DNA of 64,000 bases from Variovorax sp. EL159 (GCF_900100965.1 NZ_FMUJ01000007.1:308011-372010), one strand, 5' to 3'. Positions 16,154 through 24,136 are shown, numbered from the stretch's first letter. Notes: generated by a model not told the origin, from the sequence alone. A program made the numbers and translations.

Positions 16154-17328
16154 TGCACAGCAACATGGACGCCGAACTGCAGGCCGACCGCGCGGCACTT
16201 GCCGACACGGTGCGGCGCTTTGCCGAGAGCGAAATCGCGCCGCATGTGCAGGCATGGGACGACGCGGGCGAGTTTCCGCGTGCGCTGTACATGCGCGCCG
16301 CGGAACTGGGGCTGCTCGGCCTGAGCTATCCCGAGGCGCTGGGCGGCACGCCCGCTTCTTACGCGCTCAAGCTGCCCGCATGGATTGCGCTCGCGCGCCA
16401 CGGCAAGAGCGGCGGTGTGCTGGCCAGCCTGTTCTCTCACAACATCGGCCTGCCGCCCGTGGTGCTGCATGGCAGCGATGCAGTGCGCCAGGAGGTGGTG
16501 CCGCCGGTGTTGCGCGGCGAGAAGATCGCGGCGCTCGCGATCACCGAACCCGGTGGCGGCTCGGACGTGGCGGCGCTGCGCACGACGGCCAGGCGCGACG
16601 GCGATCACTACATGGTGAACGGCGAGAAGACCTTCATTACCTCCGGCATGCGCGCCGACTGGATCACGGTGGCCGTGCGCACCGGCGAAGGGCGTGGCGC
16701 GGGTGGCATCTCGATGCTGCTGGTGCCGGGCGATTCGGTCGGCTTGAATCGCACGCGCCTGTCGAAGATGGGCTGGCTGTGCTCCGACACGGCCACGCTG
16801 CACTTCGACAACGTGCGCGTGCCCGCGCGCTATCTGCTCGGCGATGAAGGCGCGGGCTTTCGCATGATCATGGGCAACTTCAACGGCGAGCGCATCGGGC
16901 TGGCGGCCGGGGCGTTGGGCTTTTCGCAAGCCTGCCTCGACGAGGCACTGGCCTGGGCACGCGAGCGCAAGGCCTTCGGCGCTTCGCTCATCGAACATCA
17001 GGCGGTGCGCCACAAGCTGGTGGACATGCAGATGCGGATTGCCTCCACCGAGGCCTGGCTCGAAGCCGTATCGGCCGAGGGCGATGCGCAGGAAGCCGCC
17101 GGTCGCTTCAACGCGCCCGAGTGGGTGGCGCAGATCTGCATGCTCAAGAACCACGCGACGCAAACCATGCAGTTCTGCGCCGACCAGGCGGTGCAGATCC
17201 TGGGCGGCATGGGCTTCATGCGCGGCACGGTGAGCGAGCGCATCTACCGCGAGGTCAAGGTGATGATGATCGGCGGCGGTGCAGAAGAAATCATGAAGGA
17301 ACTGGCGGCGCGGCAGCTGGGCTGGTAG
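16153..17328 (+). CDS. Acyl-CoA dehydrogenase (second copy in operon)
   Basis: A 391-residue acyl-CoA dehydrogenase, clearly paralogous to but distinct from its upstream neighbour. It has ALAITEPGGGSDVAALRTTARR, NGEKTFITSGMRADW and the C-terminal LGGMGFMRGTVSERIYREVKVMMIGGGAEEIM. Glu246 in FNGERI is the likely catalytic base, as in long-chain and isovaleryl-CoA enzymes. The ATG overlaps the previous stop as TGATG, so the two are translationally coupled and may form a heteromer or act on successive intermediates. It is the last gene of the operon; its stop codon lies within a 16-bp palindrome. Confidence 0.88.
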   Translation: MHSNMDAELQADRAALADTVRRFAESEIAPHVQAWDDAGEFPRALYMRAAELGLLGLSYPEALGGTPASYALKLPAWIALARHGKSGGVLASLFSHNIGLPPVVLHGSDAVRQEVVPPVLRGEKIAALAITEPGGGSDVAALRTTARRDGDHYMVNGEKTFITSGMRADWITVAVRTGEGRGAGGISMLLVPGDSVGLNRTRLSKMGWLCSDTATLHFDNVRVPARYLLGDEGAGFRMIMGNFNGERIGLAAGALGFSQACLDEALAWARERKAFGASLIEHQAVRHKLVDMQMRIASTEAWLEAVSAEGDAQEAAGRFNAPEWVAQICMLKNHATQTMQFCADQAVQILGGMGFMRGTVSERIYREVKVMMIGGGAEEIMKELAARQLGW

Positions 17329-17340
17329 GCGCGCGCCTAC
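17325..17340. repeat. Perfect 16-bp palindrome GTAGGCGCGCGCCTAC
   Basis: The palindrome spans the stop codon of the second acyl-CoA dehydrogenase. It lacks a downstream T-run, so it is not a classical intrinsic terminator. It may be a protein-binding site or a small extragenic palindrome. Confidence 0.5.
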
Positions 17341-17436
17341 ACCGGGCGGGCCCTTCTTCGCGCCCATCCTGGAACGCCTGCGCGATGCGCGTGTCCAACG
17401 ATCCAGCGGCTCCTGTCGGGGCCGCGGGAGATCACC

Positions 17437-18195
17437 ATGTTCTCTTTGACTTACGGCATCGGCTCCGTCATCTTCATCCTGCTGGTGGTGCTGGTCTTTT
17501 CGGCGATATGGATTTTCCGGGAGTACGAGCGCGGCATCGTGTTCACCCTCGGACGGTTCTCGAAGGTCACGGGGCCCGGCCTGGTGGTCGTGATCCCGGG
17601 CATCCAGCAGGTGGTGCGCGTCGACCTGCGCACCGTGGTGCTCGAAGTGCCGACGCAGGACGTGATCTCGCGCGATAACGTGTCGGTGAAGGTCAGCGCG
17701 GTCGTCTACTTCCGCATCGTCAACGCAGAGAAAGCCATCATCGAGGTCAAGGACTTCTTCAACGCCACCAGCCAGCTGGCGCAGACCACGCTGCGCTCGG
17801 TGCTGGGCAAGCACCAGCTGGACGACATGCTGGCCGAGCGCGAGAAGCTCAACCTGGATGTGCGCGAGTCGCTGGACGTGCAGACGGCGTCATGGGGCAT
17901 CAAGGTATCGAACGTCGAGATCAAGCAGATCGACCTCACTGAATCGATGGTTCGCGCCATTGCGCGGCAGGCCGAGGCGGAACGCGAACGCCGCGCCAAG
18001 GTGATCCACGCCGAGGGCGAACTGCAGGCGTCCGAGAAGCTGTTCCAGGCGGCCCATGTGCTGGCGCAGGAACCGCAGGCGATCCAGCTGCGCTACCTCG
18101 AAACGCTGACGGTGATCGGTGCGGACAAGAACACGACCATCGTGTTTCCCTTGCCGGTGGACCTGATCACGAGTTTCCTTGGCAAGCATGCGTAG
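17437..18195 (+). CDS. Slipin (stomatin/prohibitin-family membrane protein)
   Basis: A 252-residue SPFH-domain protein. One N-terminal membrane segment (IGSVIFILLVVLVFSAIWI) is followed by the slipin signature YERGIVFTLGRFSKVTGPGLVVVIPGIQ and the SPFH core (DVISRDNVSVKVSAVVYFRI), then a charged helix (RQAEAERERRAKVIHAEGELQASEKL) used for oligomerisation. Slipins form membrane scaffolds and are often paired with an NfeD protease gene; no nfeD lies next to it here. A GGGAG box lies seven bases before the ATG. Confidence 0.92.
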   Translation: MFSLTYGIGSVIFILLVVLVFSAIWIFREYERGIVFTLGRFSKVTGPGLVVVIPGIQQVVRVDLRTVVLEVPTQDVISRDNVSVKVSAVVYFRIVNAEKAIIEVKDFFNATSQLAQTTLRSVLGKHQLDDMLAEREKLNLDVRESLDVQTASWGIKVSNVEIKQIDLTESMVRAIARQAEAERERRAKVIHAEGELQASEKLFQAAHVLAQEPQAIQLRYLETLTVIGADKNTTIVFPLPVDLITSFLGKHA

Positions 18196-18330
18196 CGAGC
18201 GGCGATTGGCGAGGTGAAAAGGCGCGGGCCGCGCCGCCGCACCATTGCTCGCGCGGAAGTTCAGGTCGCTGCGCGGCGAATTGACAATCCGGCTACGTGC
18301 CTATGGCAACCTCCGTGCTGCCCTCACACA

Positions 18331-18360
18331 GGGAAACACAGGGAAACACAGGGAACCACA
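18331..18360 (+). repeat. Three tandem 10-bp repeats before a start codon
   Basis: GGGAAACACA, GGGAAACACA and GGGAACCACA lie head to tail at 18331-18360, ending two bases before the hydrolase ATG. Each unit holds an AGGGAA that could act as a ribosome site, so the number of copies might tune translation. A TTGACA at 18281-18286 may be a -35 element. Confidence 0.6.
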
Positions 18361-18362
18361 CC

Positions 18363-19262
18363 ATGAGCAATACACAGCCGCCAACCCACCCGGTCATCGA
18401 TGGCCTGGCCGATTTCTTCGCGCACTCGATGCGCACGCCGATCCTCCGGCGGCCCGACGAATACGGCATGGCCTATGAGGATGTCTTCTTTCCATCGCTC
18501 GACGGCGTGGCCCTCGAAGGCTGGTTCATTCCCGCCGACTCCGACCGCCTCGTGATCTGCAATCACTTCATGCCGGGCAACCGCTACGGCTATCCCGGGC
18601 ACCTCGAACCGTGGACCGGTTTCGGCGGCTTCGAGGTCAACTTCTTGCCGCAGTACAAGGCGCTGCACGACGCAGGCTACAACGTGCTGGCCTACGACCT
18701 GCGCAATCACGGCCGCAGCGACGCGGGCAATGGCGGCCTGGTCGGCATCGGGCTGCTGGAGTACCGCGACGTGATCGGTTCGCTGCGCTATGCGAAGACG
18801 CGCGGCCACATGAAGACAGCGCTGTTGAGCGTGTGCCTCGGATGCAATTCGACGATGGTGGCGATGAACAGGCACCCCGAGGAGTTCACGCACATCCAGG
18901 CGCTGCTGGCACACCAGCCGGTGTCGGCGCGGCCTTTCGTGGAGCGCGCTTCGGAGAATGCGGGCATTGCGAACGGGCCCGAACTCTTCGATGCGGCGAG
19001 CCGCCGGCGCACCGGTTTCGGCATCGACGAGCTGTCGCCGATCGAACACGCCAAGGCGGTCACCGTGCCCACGCTCGTGGTGCAGGTGCACGACGACGTG
19101 CTCACCAAACCCTCGGACGTGCAAACCATCTACGACAACATTGCCGCGAAAGACAAGAAGCTGTTCTGGATCGAAGGCACGAGCCGGCGCTTCGATGGCT
19201 ACAACTACTTCTCGGAAAAGCCCGAGCTGATGCTGGACTGGTTCGCCACCCACATCGGCTGA
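18363..19262 (+). CDS. Alpha/beta hydrolase with probable cysteine nucleophile
   Basis: A 299-residue alpha/beta hydrolase. The strand-turn-helix nucleophile elbow reads LLSVCLGCNST, so Cys158 in S-V-C-L-G takes the position of the usual Ser, as in dienelactone hydrolase (GxCxG). The oxyanion strand is VICNHFMPGNRYGY and the YDLRNHGRSD loop is typical of the fold. A late Asp (VQVHDDVLTKP) could serve as the acid, while the catalytic His is not obvious because the C-terminus reads FDGYNYFSEKPELMLDWF. No signal peptide. The substrate is unknown. It converges on the helicase gene. Confidence 0.78.
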   Translation: MSNTQPPTHPVIDGLADFFAHSMRTPILRRPDEYGMAYEDVFFPSLDGVALEGWFIPADSDRLVICNHFMPGNRYGYPGHLEPWTGFGGFEVNFLPQYKALHDAGYNVLAYDLRNHGRSDAGNGGLVGIGLLEYRDVIGSLRYAKTRGHMKTALLSVCLGCNSTMVAMNRHPEEFTHIQALLAHQPVSARPFVERASENAGIANGPELFDAASRRRTGFGIDELSPIEHAKAVTVPTLVVQVHDDVLTKPSDVQTIYDNIAAKDKKLFWIEGTSRRFDGYNYFSEKPELMLDWFATHIG

Positions 19263-19277
19263 ACGCCGGCACGCACC

Positions 19278-20558
19278 TCAGTCGTCGTTCTCGGCAGGCT
19301 TGGCTTGTTGTTGTTGCTGCTGTGCGGCGGCCTGCGCCGCGCGCAGCTTGTCTTTCTTGCTGGGCCGTTTGCCCTTGATGCCACCGGTGCCGGTGGCATC
19401 GACCATCGGCACAGCCACTTCGGTCGGCTCGAAACCTTCGATGCGCTCGCGTGGCAGGCTCAGGCCCTGGCGCTTTTCGATGAGGCGGAAATGCGCTTCG
19501 GTGGATGCGCTGACGAAGCTGATCGCCAGGCCGCTTTCTCCTGCGCGGCCGGTGCGGCCGATGCGATGGATGTAGTCGGTAGGCGAGCGCGGCAGGTCGT
19601 AGTTGATGACCACCGGAAGCTGCGCGATGTCGATGCCGCGCGCCGCAAGGTCGGTGGCGATCACCACGTCCCAGCGGCTCTGCTTGAACTGCGCAAGGAT
19701 GTCGGTGCGCGTGCCCTGCGCGATGTCGCCGTGGAAAGGCACGGCGTACACGCCGTTCTTGTAGAGCTTCTCGGCCACGATCTGCGCCGAATGCTGCGTG
19801 GCGACGAAGACCAGCACGCGCTCCCACTCGTTCTCTTTCAGCAGGTGGCGCAGCAGCTGCGTGCGGCGGTCGGGGTCGACCTCGATCACGCGCTGCACGA
19901 TGTTCGGTTCGGTGCCCGGCTCGCCCTGCACGTCGACGACGGCGGGCTCGCGCAGCATGCCGTCGGCCAGCGCCTGGATGGCGGGCGGGAAGGTGGCGGA
20001 AAACAGCAGGTTCTGGCGCTGTGCGGGCAGCAGCGCGAGGATGCGGTTGAGTTCGTCGGCAAAGCCCAGGTCGAACAGGCGATCGGCCTCGTCGAGCACG
20101 AGCATCGACACGGTGTTGAGCTTGAGCGCGTTGTGGTCCACGAGGTCGAGCAAACGGCCGGGCGTGGCGACGACGATGTCGGCGCCGCCGCGCAGGCCCA
20201 TCATCTGCGGATTGATCGACACGCCGCCGAAGGCGATGGCGATCTTCAGGCGCTGGGGCAGGTGCTGCGCCAGGCTGCGCATGGTCTCGCCGACCTGGGC
20301 CGCGAGTTCGCGCGTAGGCACGAGCACCAGCGCGCGCACGCGGCGCGGCGACTGCGCGGCTTCGGCGACCAGGCGCTGCAGCAGCGGCAGGGAAAATGCG
20401 GCGGTCTTGCCGGAGCCGGTCTGTGCCGAGCCCCGCACGTCGCGACCTTGCAGAATCGCGGGGATGGCCGCGGCCTGGATGGCGGTCGGCGCGGCATAGC
20501 CGCTTTCGGCGGCAGCCTGCACGAGCGCGGGGGCCAGGCCCAGTGAGTCGAATGGCAT
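19278..20558 (-). CDS. rhlE: DEAD-box ATP-dependent RNA helicase, RhlE type
   Basis: A 426-residue DEAD-box RNA helicase. All core motifs are present: Q-motif (GYAAPTAIQAAAIPA), motif I AQTGSGKT at 45-52, Ia PTRELA, Ib TPGR, II DEAD at 156-159, III SAT, V ATDLAARGID and VI HRIGRTGRAG. The tail is short, basic then glutamine-rich (AAAQQQQQQAKP). RhlE proteins remodel ribosomal precursors and mRNA, often under cold stress. It is divergent from the SUI1 gene with only 50 bases between the starts, so the promoters must overlap. The subfamily call is from the FDSLGL start and overall length. Confidence 0.88.
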   Translation of the reverse strand: MPFDSLGLAPALVQAAAESGYAAPTAIQAAAIPAILQGRDVRGSAQTGSGKTAAFSLPLLQRLVAEAAQSPRRVRALVLVPTRELAAQVGETMRSLAQHLPQRLKIAIAFGGVSINPQMMGLRGGADIVVATPGRLLDLVDHNALKLNTVSMLVLDEADRLFDLGFADELNRILALLPAQRQNLLFSATFPPAIQALADGMLREPAVVDVQGEPGTEPNIVQRVIEVDPDRRTQLLRHLLKENEWERVLVFVATQHSAQIVAEKLYKNGVYAVPFHGDIAQGTRTDILAQFKQSRWDVVIATDLAARGIDIAQLPVVINYDLPRSPTDYIHRIGRTGRAGESGLAISFVSASTEAHFRLIEKRQGLSLPRERIEGFEPTEVAVPMVDATGTGGIKGKRPSKKDKLRAAQAAAQQQQQQAKPAENDD

Positions 20559-20608
20559 GTGAGCAGACAGAGAGAAAACCCGAGATAGATAGAGAAGAGA
20601 CGTACCGA

Positions 20609-20992
20609 ATGTCGACGATGAAACAGCGCAGTCAGCAGACCGGCAGCGCCCTGGTGTATTCCACCGAGGCCGGTGGACGCATGTGCCCCGACTGCGGCGA
20701 GCCCGTGGCCCAGTGCCGTTGCAAGGAACTCAAGGCGCGCGTGCCGGCCACTGACGGCATTGTGCGTGTATCGCACGAGACCAAGGGGCGCAAAGGCAAG
20801 GGCGTGACGGTCATCAAGGGTGTCGCGCTGAATGCGGAGGCGCTCACGGCACTCGGCAAGCAGCTCAAGACGGCTTGCGGCTCGGGGGGCACGGTGAAGG
20901 ACGGCGTCATCGAAATCCAGGGCGACCACCGCGAAACCGTGATCGCCGCGCTGGTCAAGCAGGGCCACACGGTCAAGCGGGCCGGAGGCTGA
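20609..20992 (+). CDS. SUI1/eIF1-family translation factor (YciH-like)
   Basis: A 127-residue protein of the bacterial SUI1 family, related to eukaryotic eIF1 and E. coli YciH, thought to affect start-codon fidelity. The N-terminus carries CPDCGEPVAQCRC, a possible zinc knuckle, and the SUI1 domain follows (VRVSHETKGRKGKGVTVIKG ... LKTACGSGGTVKDGVIEIQGDHRE). The ATG at 20609 is preferred over ATG 20618 because AGAAGAGA lies suitably upstream; both give nearly the same protein. It is followed after seven bases by the DUF3820 gene in the same direction. Confidence 0.9.
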   Translation: MSTMKQRSQQTGSALVYSTEAGGRMCPDCGEPVAQCRCKELKARVPATDGIVRVSHETKGRKGKGVTVIKGVALNAEALTALGKQLKTACGSGGTVKDGVIEIQGDHRETVIAALVKQGHTVKRAGG

Positions 20993-20999
20993 GCGCGCG

Positions 21000-21236
21000 A
21001 TGAACCCCGAAGACCTTCAGCGCCTGGTGACGCTCCAAATGCCTTTTGGCAAACACAAGGGCACGCTGATTGCCGATTTGCCCGGAAATTACCTGACGTG
21101 GTTTGCACGCGAGGGTTTTCCCTCGGGAGAAATAGGGCGGCTGCTCCATTTGATGCATGAAATAGACCACAACGGGCTCTCGGACCTGCTCAAACCGTTG
21201 CGAAACCGCCCGTCGGGTCGAGATGTTTCTCAATAA
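21000..21236 (+). CDS. DUF3820-family small protein
   Basis: A 78-residue protein matching DUF3820, which is annotated in places as a putative quorum-sensing-regulated virulence factor but whose activity is unknown. The conserved core MPFGKHKGTLIADLPGNYL and the following WFAREGFPSGEIGRLLHLM are clear. It starts seven bases after the SUI1 stop and is likely co-transcribed with it. No signal peptide or membrane segment. Confidence 0.85.
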   Translation: MNPEDLQRLVTLQMPFGKHKGTLIADLPGNYLTWFAREGFPSGEIGRLLHLMHEIDHNGLSDLLKPLRNRPSGRDVSQ

Positions 21237-21417
21237 CACATGATTTCCCCACTCTTTTCCGAAATGGGGCTGGATAATCCCGCCTACGTGTCTGCGAGCT
21301 TTGTCTCCCGTGCACGTAATTCGGTGATCGGTCAGTTTCGCGCCACAGCGCATTTTGTTTGTTGTGATTCTGGGACTCCATCGCTTTGTTTTGTTGGTTT
21401 GAATTAGGAGTCCCTCC

Positions 21418-21828
21418 ATGGGCAAGAAACTCTACGTAGGCAACCTCGCCTACTCTGTGCGTGACAACGACCTGGAACAGGCTTTCGGCGAGTTCGGCTC
21501 GATCGTCAGCGCCAAGGTCATGATGGAACGCGACACCGGCCGTTCGAAGGGCTTCGGCTTCGTCGAAATGGGTTCGGACGCTGAAGCACTCGCAGCCATC
21601 GAAGCCATGAACGGCCATTCGCTCCAGGGCCGCGCCCTGACGGTGAACGAAGCCCGTCCGATGGAAGCTCGTCCTCCCCGCACCGGCGGTGGTGGCGGCT
21701 ACGGCGGCGGTGGTGGCGGCGGCTACGGTGGTGGCGGCGGCGGCGGTTACGGCGGCGGCGGTGGCCGTAGCGGTGGTGGTGGCGGCGGCGGTTACGGCGG
21801 CGGCGGCGGTGGTCGCGGCGGCTACTAA
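21418..21828 (+). CDS. Glycine-rich RRM RNA-binding protein
   Basis: A 136-residue RNA-binding protein. An RRM occupies residues 1-80, with RNP2 LYVGNL at 5-10 and RNP1 KGFGFVEM near 44-51. The tail is a low-complexity run of Gly with regularly spaced Tyr and a few Arg (repeats of YGGGGGGG), ending GRGGY, as in cyanobacterial and plant cold-inducible glycine-rich proteins. Such tails favour self-association or condensates. The 181-base upstream region has no gene and could be a structured, temperature-sensitive leader. An AGGAG box lies 7 bases before the ATG. An intrinsic terminator follows. Confidence 0.92.
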   Translation: MGKKLYVGNLAYSVRDNDLEQAFGEFGSIVSAKVMMERDTGRSKGFGFVEMGSDAEALAAIEAMNGHSLQGRALTVNEARPMEARPPRTGGGGGYGGGGGGGYGGGGGGGYGGGGGRSGGGGGGGYGGGGGGRGGY

Positions 21829-21846
21829 GCCCTCACCCACACTCAT

Positions 21847-21862
21847 GAGGGCCTCGGCCCTC
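21847..21862 (+). other. Hairpin between the RRM gene and its terminator
   Basis: GAGGGCC at 21847-21853 pairs with GGCCCTC at 21856-21862. It stands 18 bases after the RRM stop and just before the terminator, so it may stabilise the 3' end of the transcript. Confidence 0.45.
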
Positions 21863-21871
21863 TGAATGAAT

Positions 21872-21896
21872 AAAAAGCTCCTTCGGGAGCTTTTTT
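21872..21896 (+). terminator. Intrinsic terminator after the RRM gene
   Basis: The stem AAAGCTCC / GGAGCTTT closed by a TTCG tetraloop, with A-run before and a six-T run after it, is a textbook rho-independent terminator. The flanking A and T runs would let it work in both directions. Confidence 0.93.
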
Positions 21897-22012
21897 CGTT
21901 TCTGCGCCGTCCTTTTCAAGCGCGACAGAAAGCGGGCTGCGACGGCCCGCGATGCCCACCGGCAAGAAGCGAAGCGCTGCGCGCCGGGCCCTGCGGGAGA
22001 ACCCTGTCCCGG

Positions 22013-22057
22013 CGGTACGCATTTGTCCGTACCGGGGCGGTCAGCCAACGGTCAGCC
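22013..22057. promoter_or_regulatory. Inverted and direct repeats upstream of tctBA
   Basis: CGGTACG at 22013-22019 and CGTACCG at 22028-22034 form a perfect inverted repeat. Immediately after it, CGGTCAGCC occurs twice, at 22038-22046 and 22049-22057, a period of 11 bp or one helical turn. Direct repeats on one face of the helix are typical sites for OmpR/TctD-type response regulators, known partners of tripartite tricarboxylate transporters. No such regulator is encoded in the window. Confidence 0.45.
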
Positions 22058-22101
22058 GCCGACAACGACCCTCATCCCTCCAAAACAAGAGGGTCGAGAC
22101 A

Positions 22102-22590
22102 ATGAAAATAAAGAGTCAGGCTGACTTCTTTTCAGGAGTCATGTTCACCACCGTGGGGGGCGCTTTCGCGATTGGCGCGACCACCTACACGGTCGGCAAC
22201 GGAGCCCGCATGGGGCCCGGCTACTTCCCGCTGATGCTGGGCATCCTGCTGGCCATCCTCGGGGTCATCATCATGTTCCAGGCGCTGGTGGTGGAAACCA
22301 CCGACGGCGATCCGATCGGCAAGTGGGCCTGGAAGCCGCTGGCCTTCGTGCTCGGCGCCAACCTCGCCTTCGGCGTGCTGCTGGGCGGACTGCCCAGCAT
22401 CGGGCTGCCGGCGATGGGCATGATCATCGCGATCTACGCGCTCACGATCATCTCGAGCATGGCGGGCGAGCACTTCAAGCTGCGCGACGTGCTGGTTCTC
22501 TCGACCATCCTGGCGGCAGGCAGCTACGTGGCGTTCATCTGGGCGCTCAAGTTGCAGATCCAGGTCTGGCCCACATTCATTTCGGGCTGA
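22102..22590 (+). CDS. tctB: Tripartite tricarboxylate transporter small membrane subunit TctB
   Basis: A 162-residue protein with four membrane segments, matching TctB of the TTT transporters that import citrate-like or other carboxylates using a periplasmic receptor. The N-terminal KSQADFFSGVMFTTVGGAFAIGA and GNGARMGPGYFPLMLGILLAILG are the family's conserved start. It precedes tctA by 14 bases. No receptor (TctC) gene is adjacent, which is common in Burkholderiales where many orphan receptors are encoded elsewhere. Confidence 0.9.
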   Translation: MKIKSQADFFSGVMFTTVGGAFAIGATTYTVGNGARMGPGYFPLMLGILLAILGVIIMFQALVVETTDGDPIGKWAWKPLAFVLGANLAFGVLLGGLPSIGLPAMGMIIAIYALTIISSMAGEHFKLRDVLVLSTILAAGSYVAFIWALKLQIQVWPTFISG

Positions 22591-22604
22591 GGGAGAACAA
22601 CACC

Positions 22605-24116
22605 ATGGACCTGATCCACAACCTGGCGACCGGCTTCGGCGTCGCGTTCACCTTCACCAACCTGCTGTACTGCCTGATCGGCTGCATCCTGGGCACGCTG
22701 ATCGGCGTGCTGCCGGGCATCGGCCCGGTCGCGACCATCGCGATGCTGCTGCCCGCCACGTATGCGCTGCCGCCCGTGTCGGCGCTGATCATGCTGGCCG
22801 GCATCTACTACGGCGCGCAGTACGGCGGCTCGACCACGGCCATTCTGGTGAACCTGCCCGGGGAGTCGTCCTCGGTGGTCACCTGCATCGATGGCTACCA
22901 GATGGCAAGGCAGGGCCGCGCGGGCCCTGCGCTGGCGGCGGCGGGCCTGGGCTCGTTCTTCGCCGGCTGCGTGGGCACGCTGATCCTGGCCGCCTTCGCG
23001 CCGCCGCTGACCGAGCTGGCCTTCAAGTTCGGCCCGGCCGAATACTTCTCGCTGATGGTGCTGGGCCTGATCGGCGCGGTGGTGCTGGCCTCGGGCTCGC
23101 TGATCAAGGCGGTGGCCATGATCGTGCTCGGCCTGCTGCTGGGCATCGTGGGCACCGACGTCAACTCGGGCGTGGCACGCTACAGCTTCGACATTCCCGA
23201 ACTCACCGACGGCATCGGCTTCGTGGTGATCGCCATGGGCGTGTTCGGCTACGGCGAAATCATCGGCAACCTCTCGCAGCCCGACGACGAGCGCGAAGTG
23301 TTCACGCACAAGGTCAAGGGCCTGTGGCCCACCAAGGACGACTTCAAACGCATGATGCCGGCCGTGCTGCGCGGCACGGCGCTCGGTTCTGCACTGGGCA
23401 TCCTGCCCGGTGGCGGTGCGCTGCTGGCCTCGTTCGCGTCGTATGCGCTCGAAAAGAAGATCCGCATGAAGCCCGGCGAAGTGCCGTTCGGCAAGGGCAA
23501 CATCCGCGGCGTGGCCTCGCCCGAATCGGCCAACAACGCCGGCGCGCAGACCTCCTTCATTCCGCTGCTGACGCTGGGCATTCCGCCCAACGCGGTGATG
23601 GCGCTGATGGTGGGCGCGATGACCATCCACAACATCCAGCCGGGCCCACAGGTGATGACCAGCAACCCCGAGCTGTTCTGGGGCCTGATCGCCTCGATGT
23701 GGATCGGCAACGCGATGCTCATCATCCTGAACCTGCCGCTGATCGGCATGTGGATCAAGCTGCTGACGGTGCCCTACAAGTTCCTGTTCCCCGCCATCGT
23801 GCTGTTCTGCGCGATCGGCGTGTACTCGACCAACAACAACACCTTCGACGTGTGGATGGTGGCGGCCTTCGGCTTCATCGGCTACCTGTTCATCAAGCTG
23901 CGCACGGAGCCTGCGCCGCTGCTGCTGGGCTTCATCCTCGGACCGATGATGGAAGAGAACCTGCGGCGCGCCCTGCTGCTGTCGCGCGGCGCGTGGAGCG
24001 TGTTCGTCACGCGGCCGCTGTCGGCGGGGCTGCTGGTGGCCGCGGCGATGCTGCTGGGCATCGTGCTGCTGCCGGCCATCAAGGCCAAGCGCGAGGAAGC
24101 TTTCGTCGAGGAATAG
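22605..24116 (+). CDS. tctA: Tripartite tricarboxylate transporter large membrane subunit TctA
   Basis: A 503-residue, roughly twelve-segment inner-membrane permease. The two conserved glycine-rich signatures of TctA are GTLIGVLPGIGPVATIAMLLP near residue 25 and the second-half counterpart GSALGILPGGGALLASFASY near 265, reflecting internal duplication. YYGAQYGGSTTAILVNLPGE is also typical. It works with TctB and a separately encoded receptor. A GGGAG box precedes the ATG. The substrate cannot be inferred from the membrane subunits. Confidence 0.93.
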   Translation: MDLIHNLATGFGVAFTFTNLLYCLIGCILGTLIGVLPGIGPVATIAMLLPATYALPPVSALIMLAGIYYGAQYGGSTTAILVNLPGESSSVVTCIDGYQMARQGRAGPALAAAGLGSFFAGCVGTLILAAFAPPLTELAFKFGPAEYFSLMVLGLIGAVVLASGSLIKAVAMIVLGLLLGIVGTDVNSGVARYSFDIPELTDGIGFVVIAMGVFGYGEIIGNLSQPDDEREVFTHKVKGLWPTKDDFKRMMPAVLRGTALGSALGILPGGGALLASFASYALEKKIRMKPGEVPFGKGNIRGVASPESANNAGAQTSFIPLLTLGIPPNAVMALMVGAMTIHNIQPGPQVMTSNPELFWGLIASMWIGNAMLIILNLPLIGMWIKLLTVPYKFLFPAIVLFCAIGVYSTNNNTFDVWMVAAFGFIGYLFIKLRTEPAPLLLGFILGPMMEENLRRALLLSRGAWSVFVTRPLSAGLLVAAAMLLGIVLLPAIKAKREEAFVEE

Positions 24117-24136
24117 GCTCGCCCCCAGGCTGCGCG

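Noticed and set aside
21686..21825. Direct repeats resembling a short array in the RRM gene
   Set aside because: They are coding Gly/Tyr repeats in frame with the RRM protein, not a CRISPR array; units are short, irregular and lack spacers.
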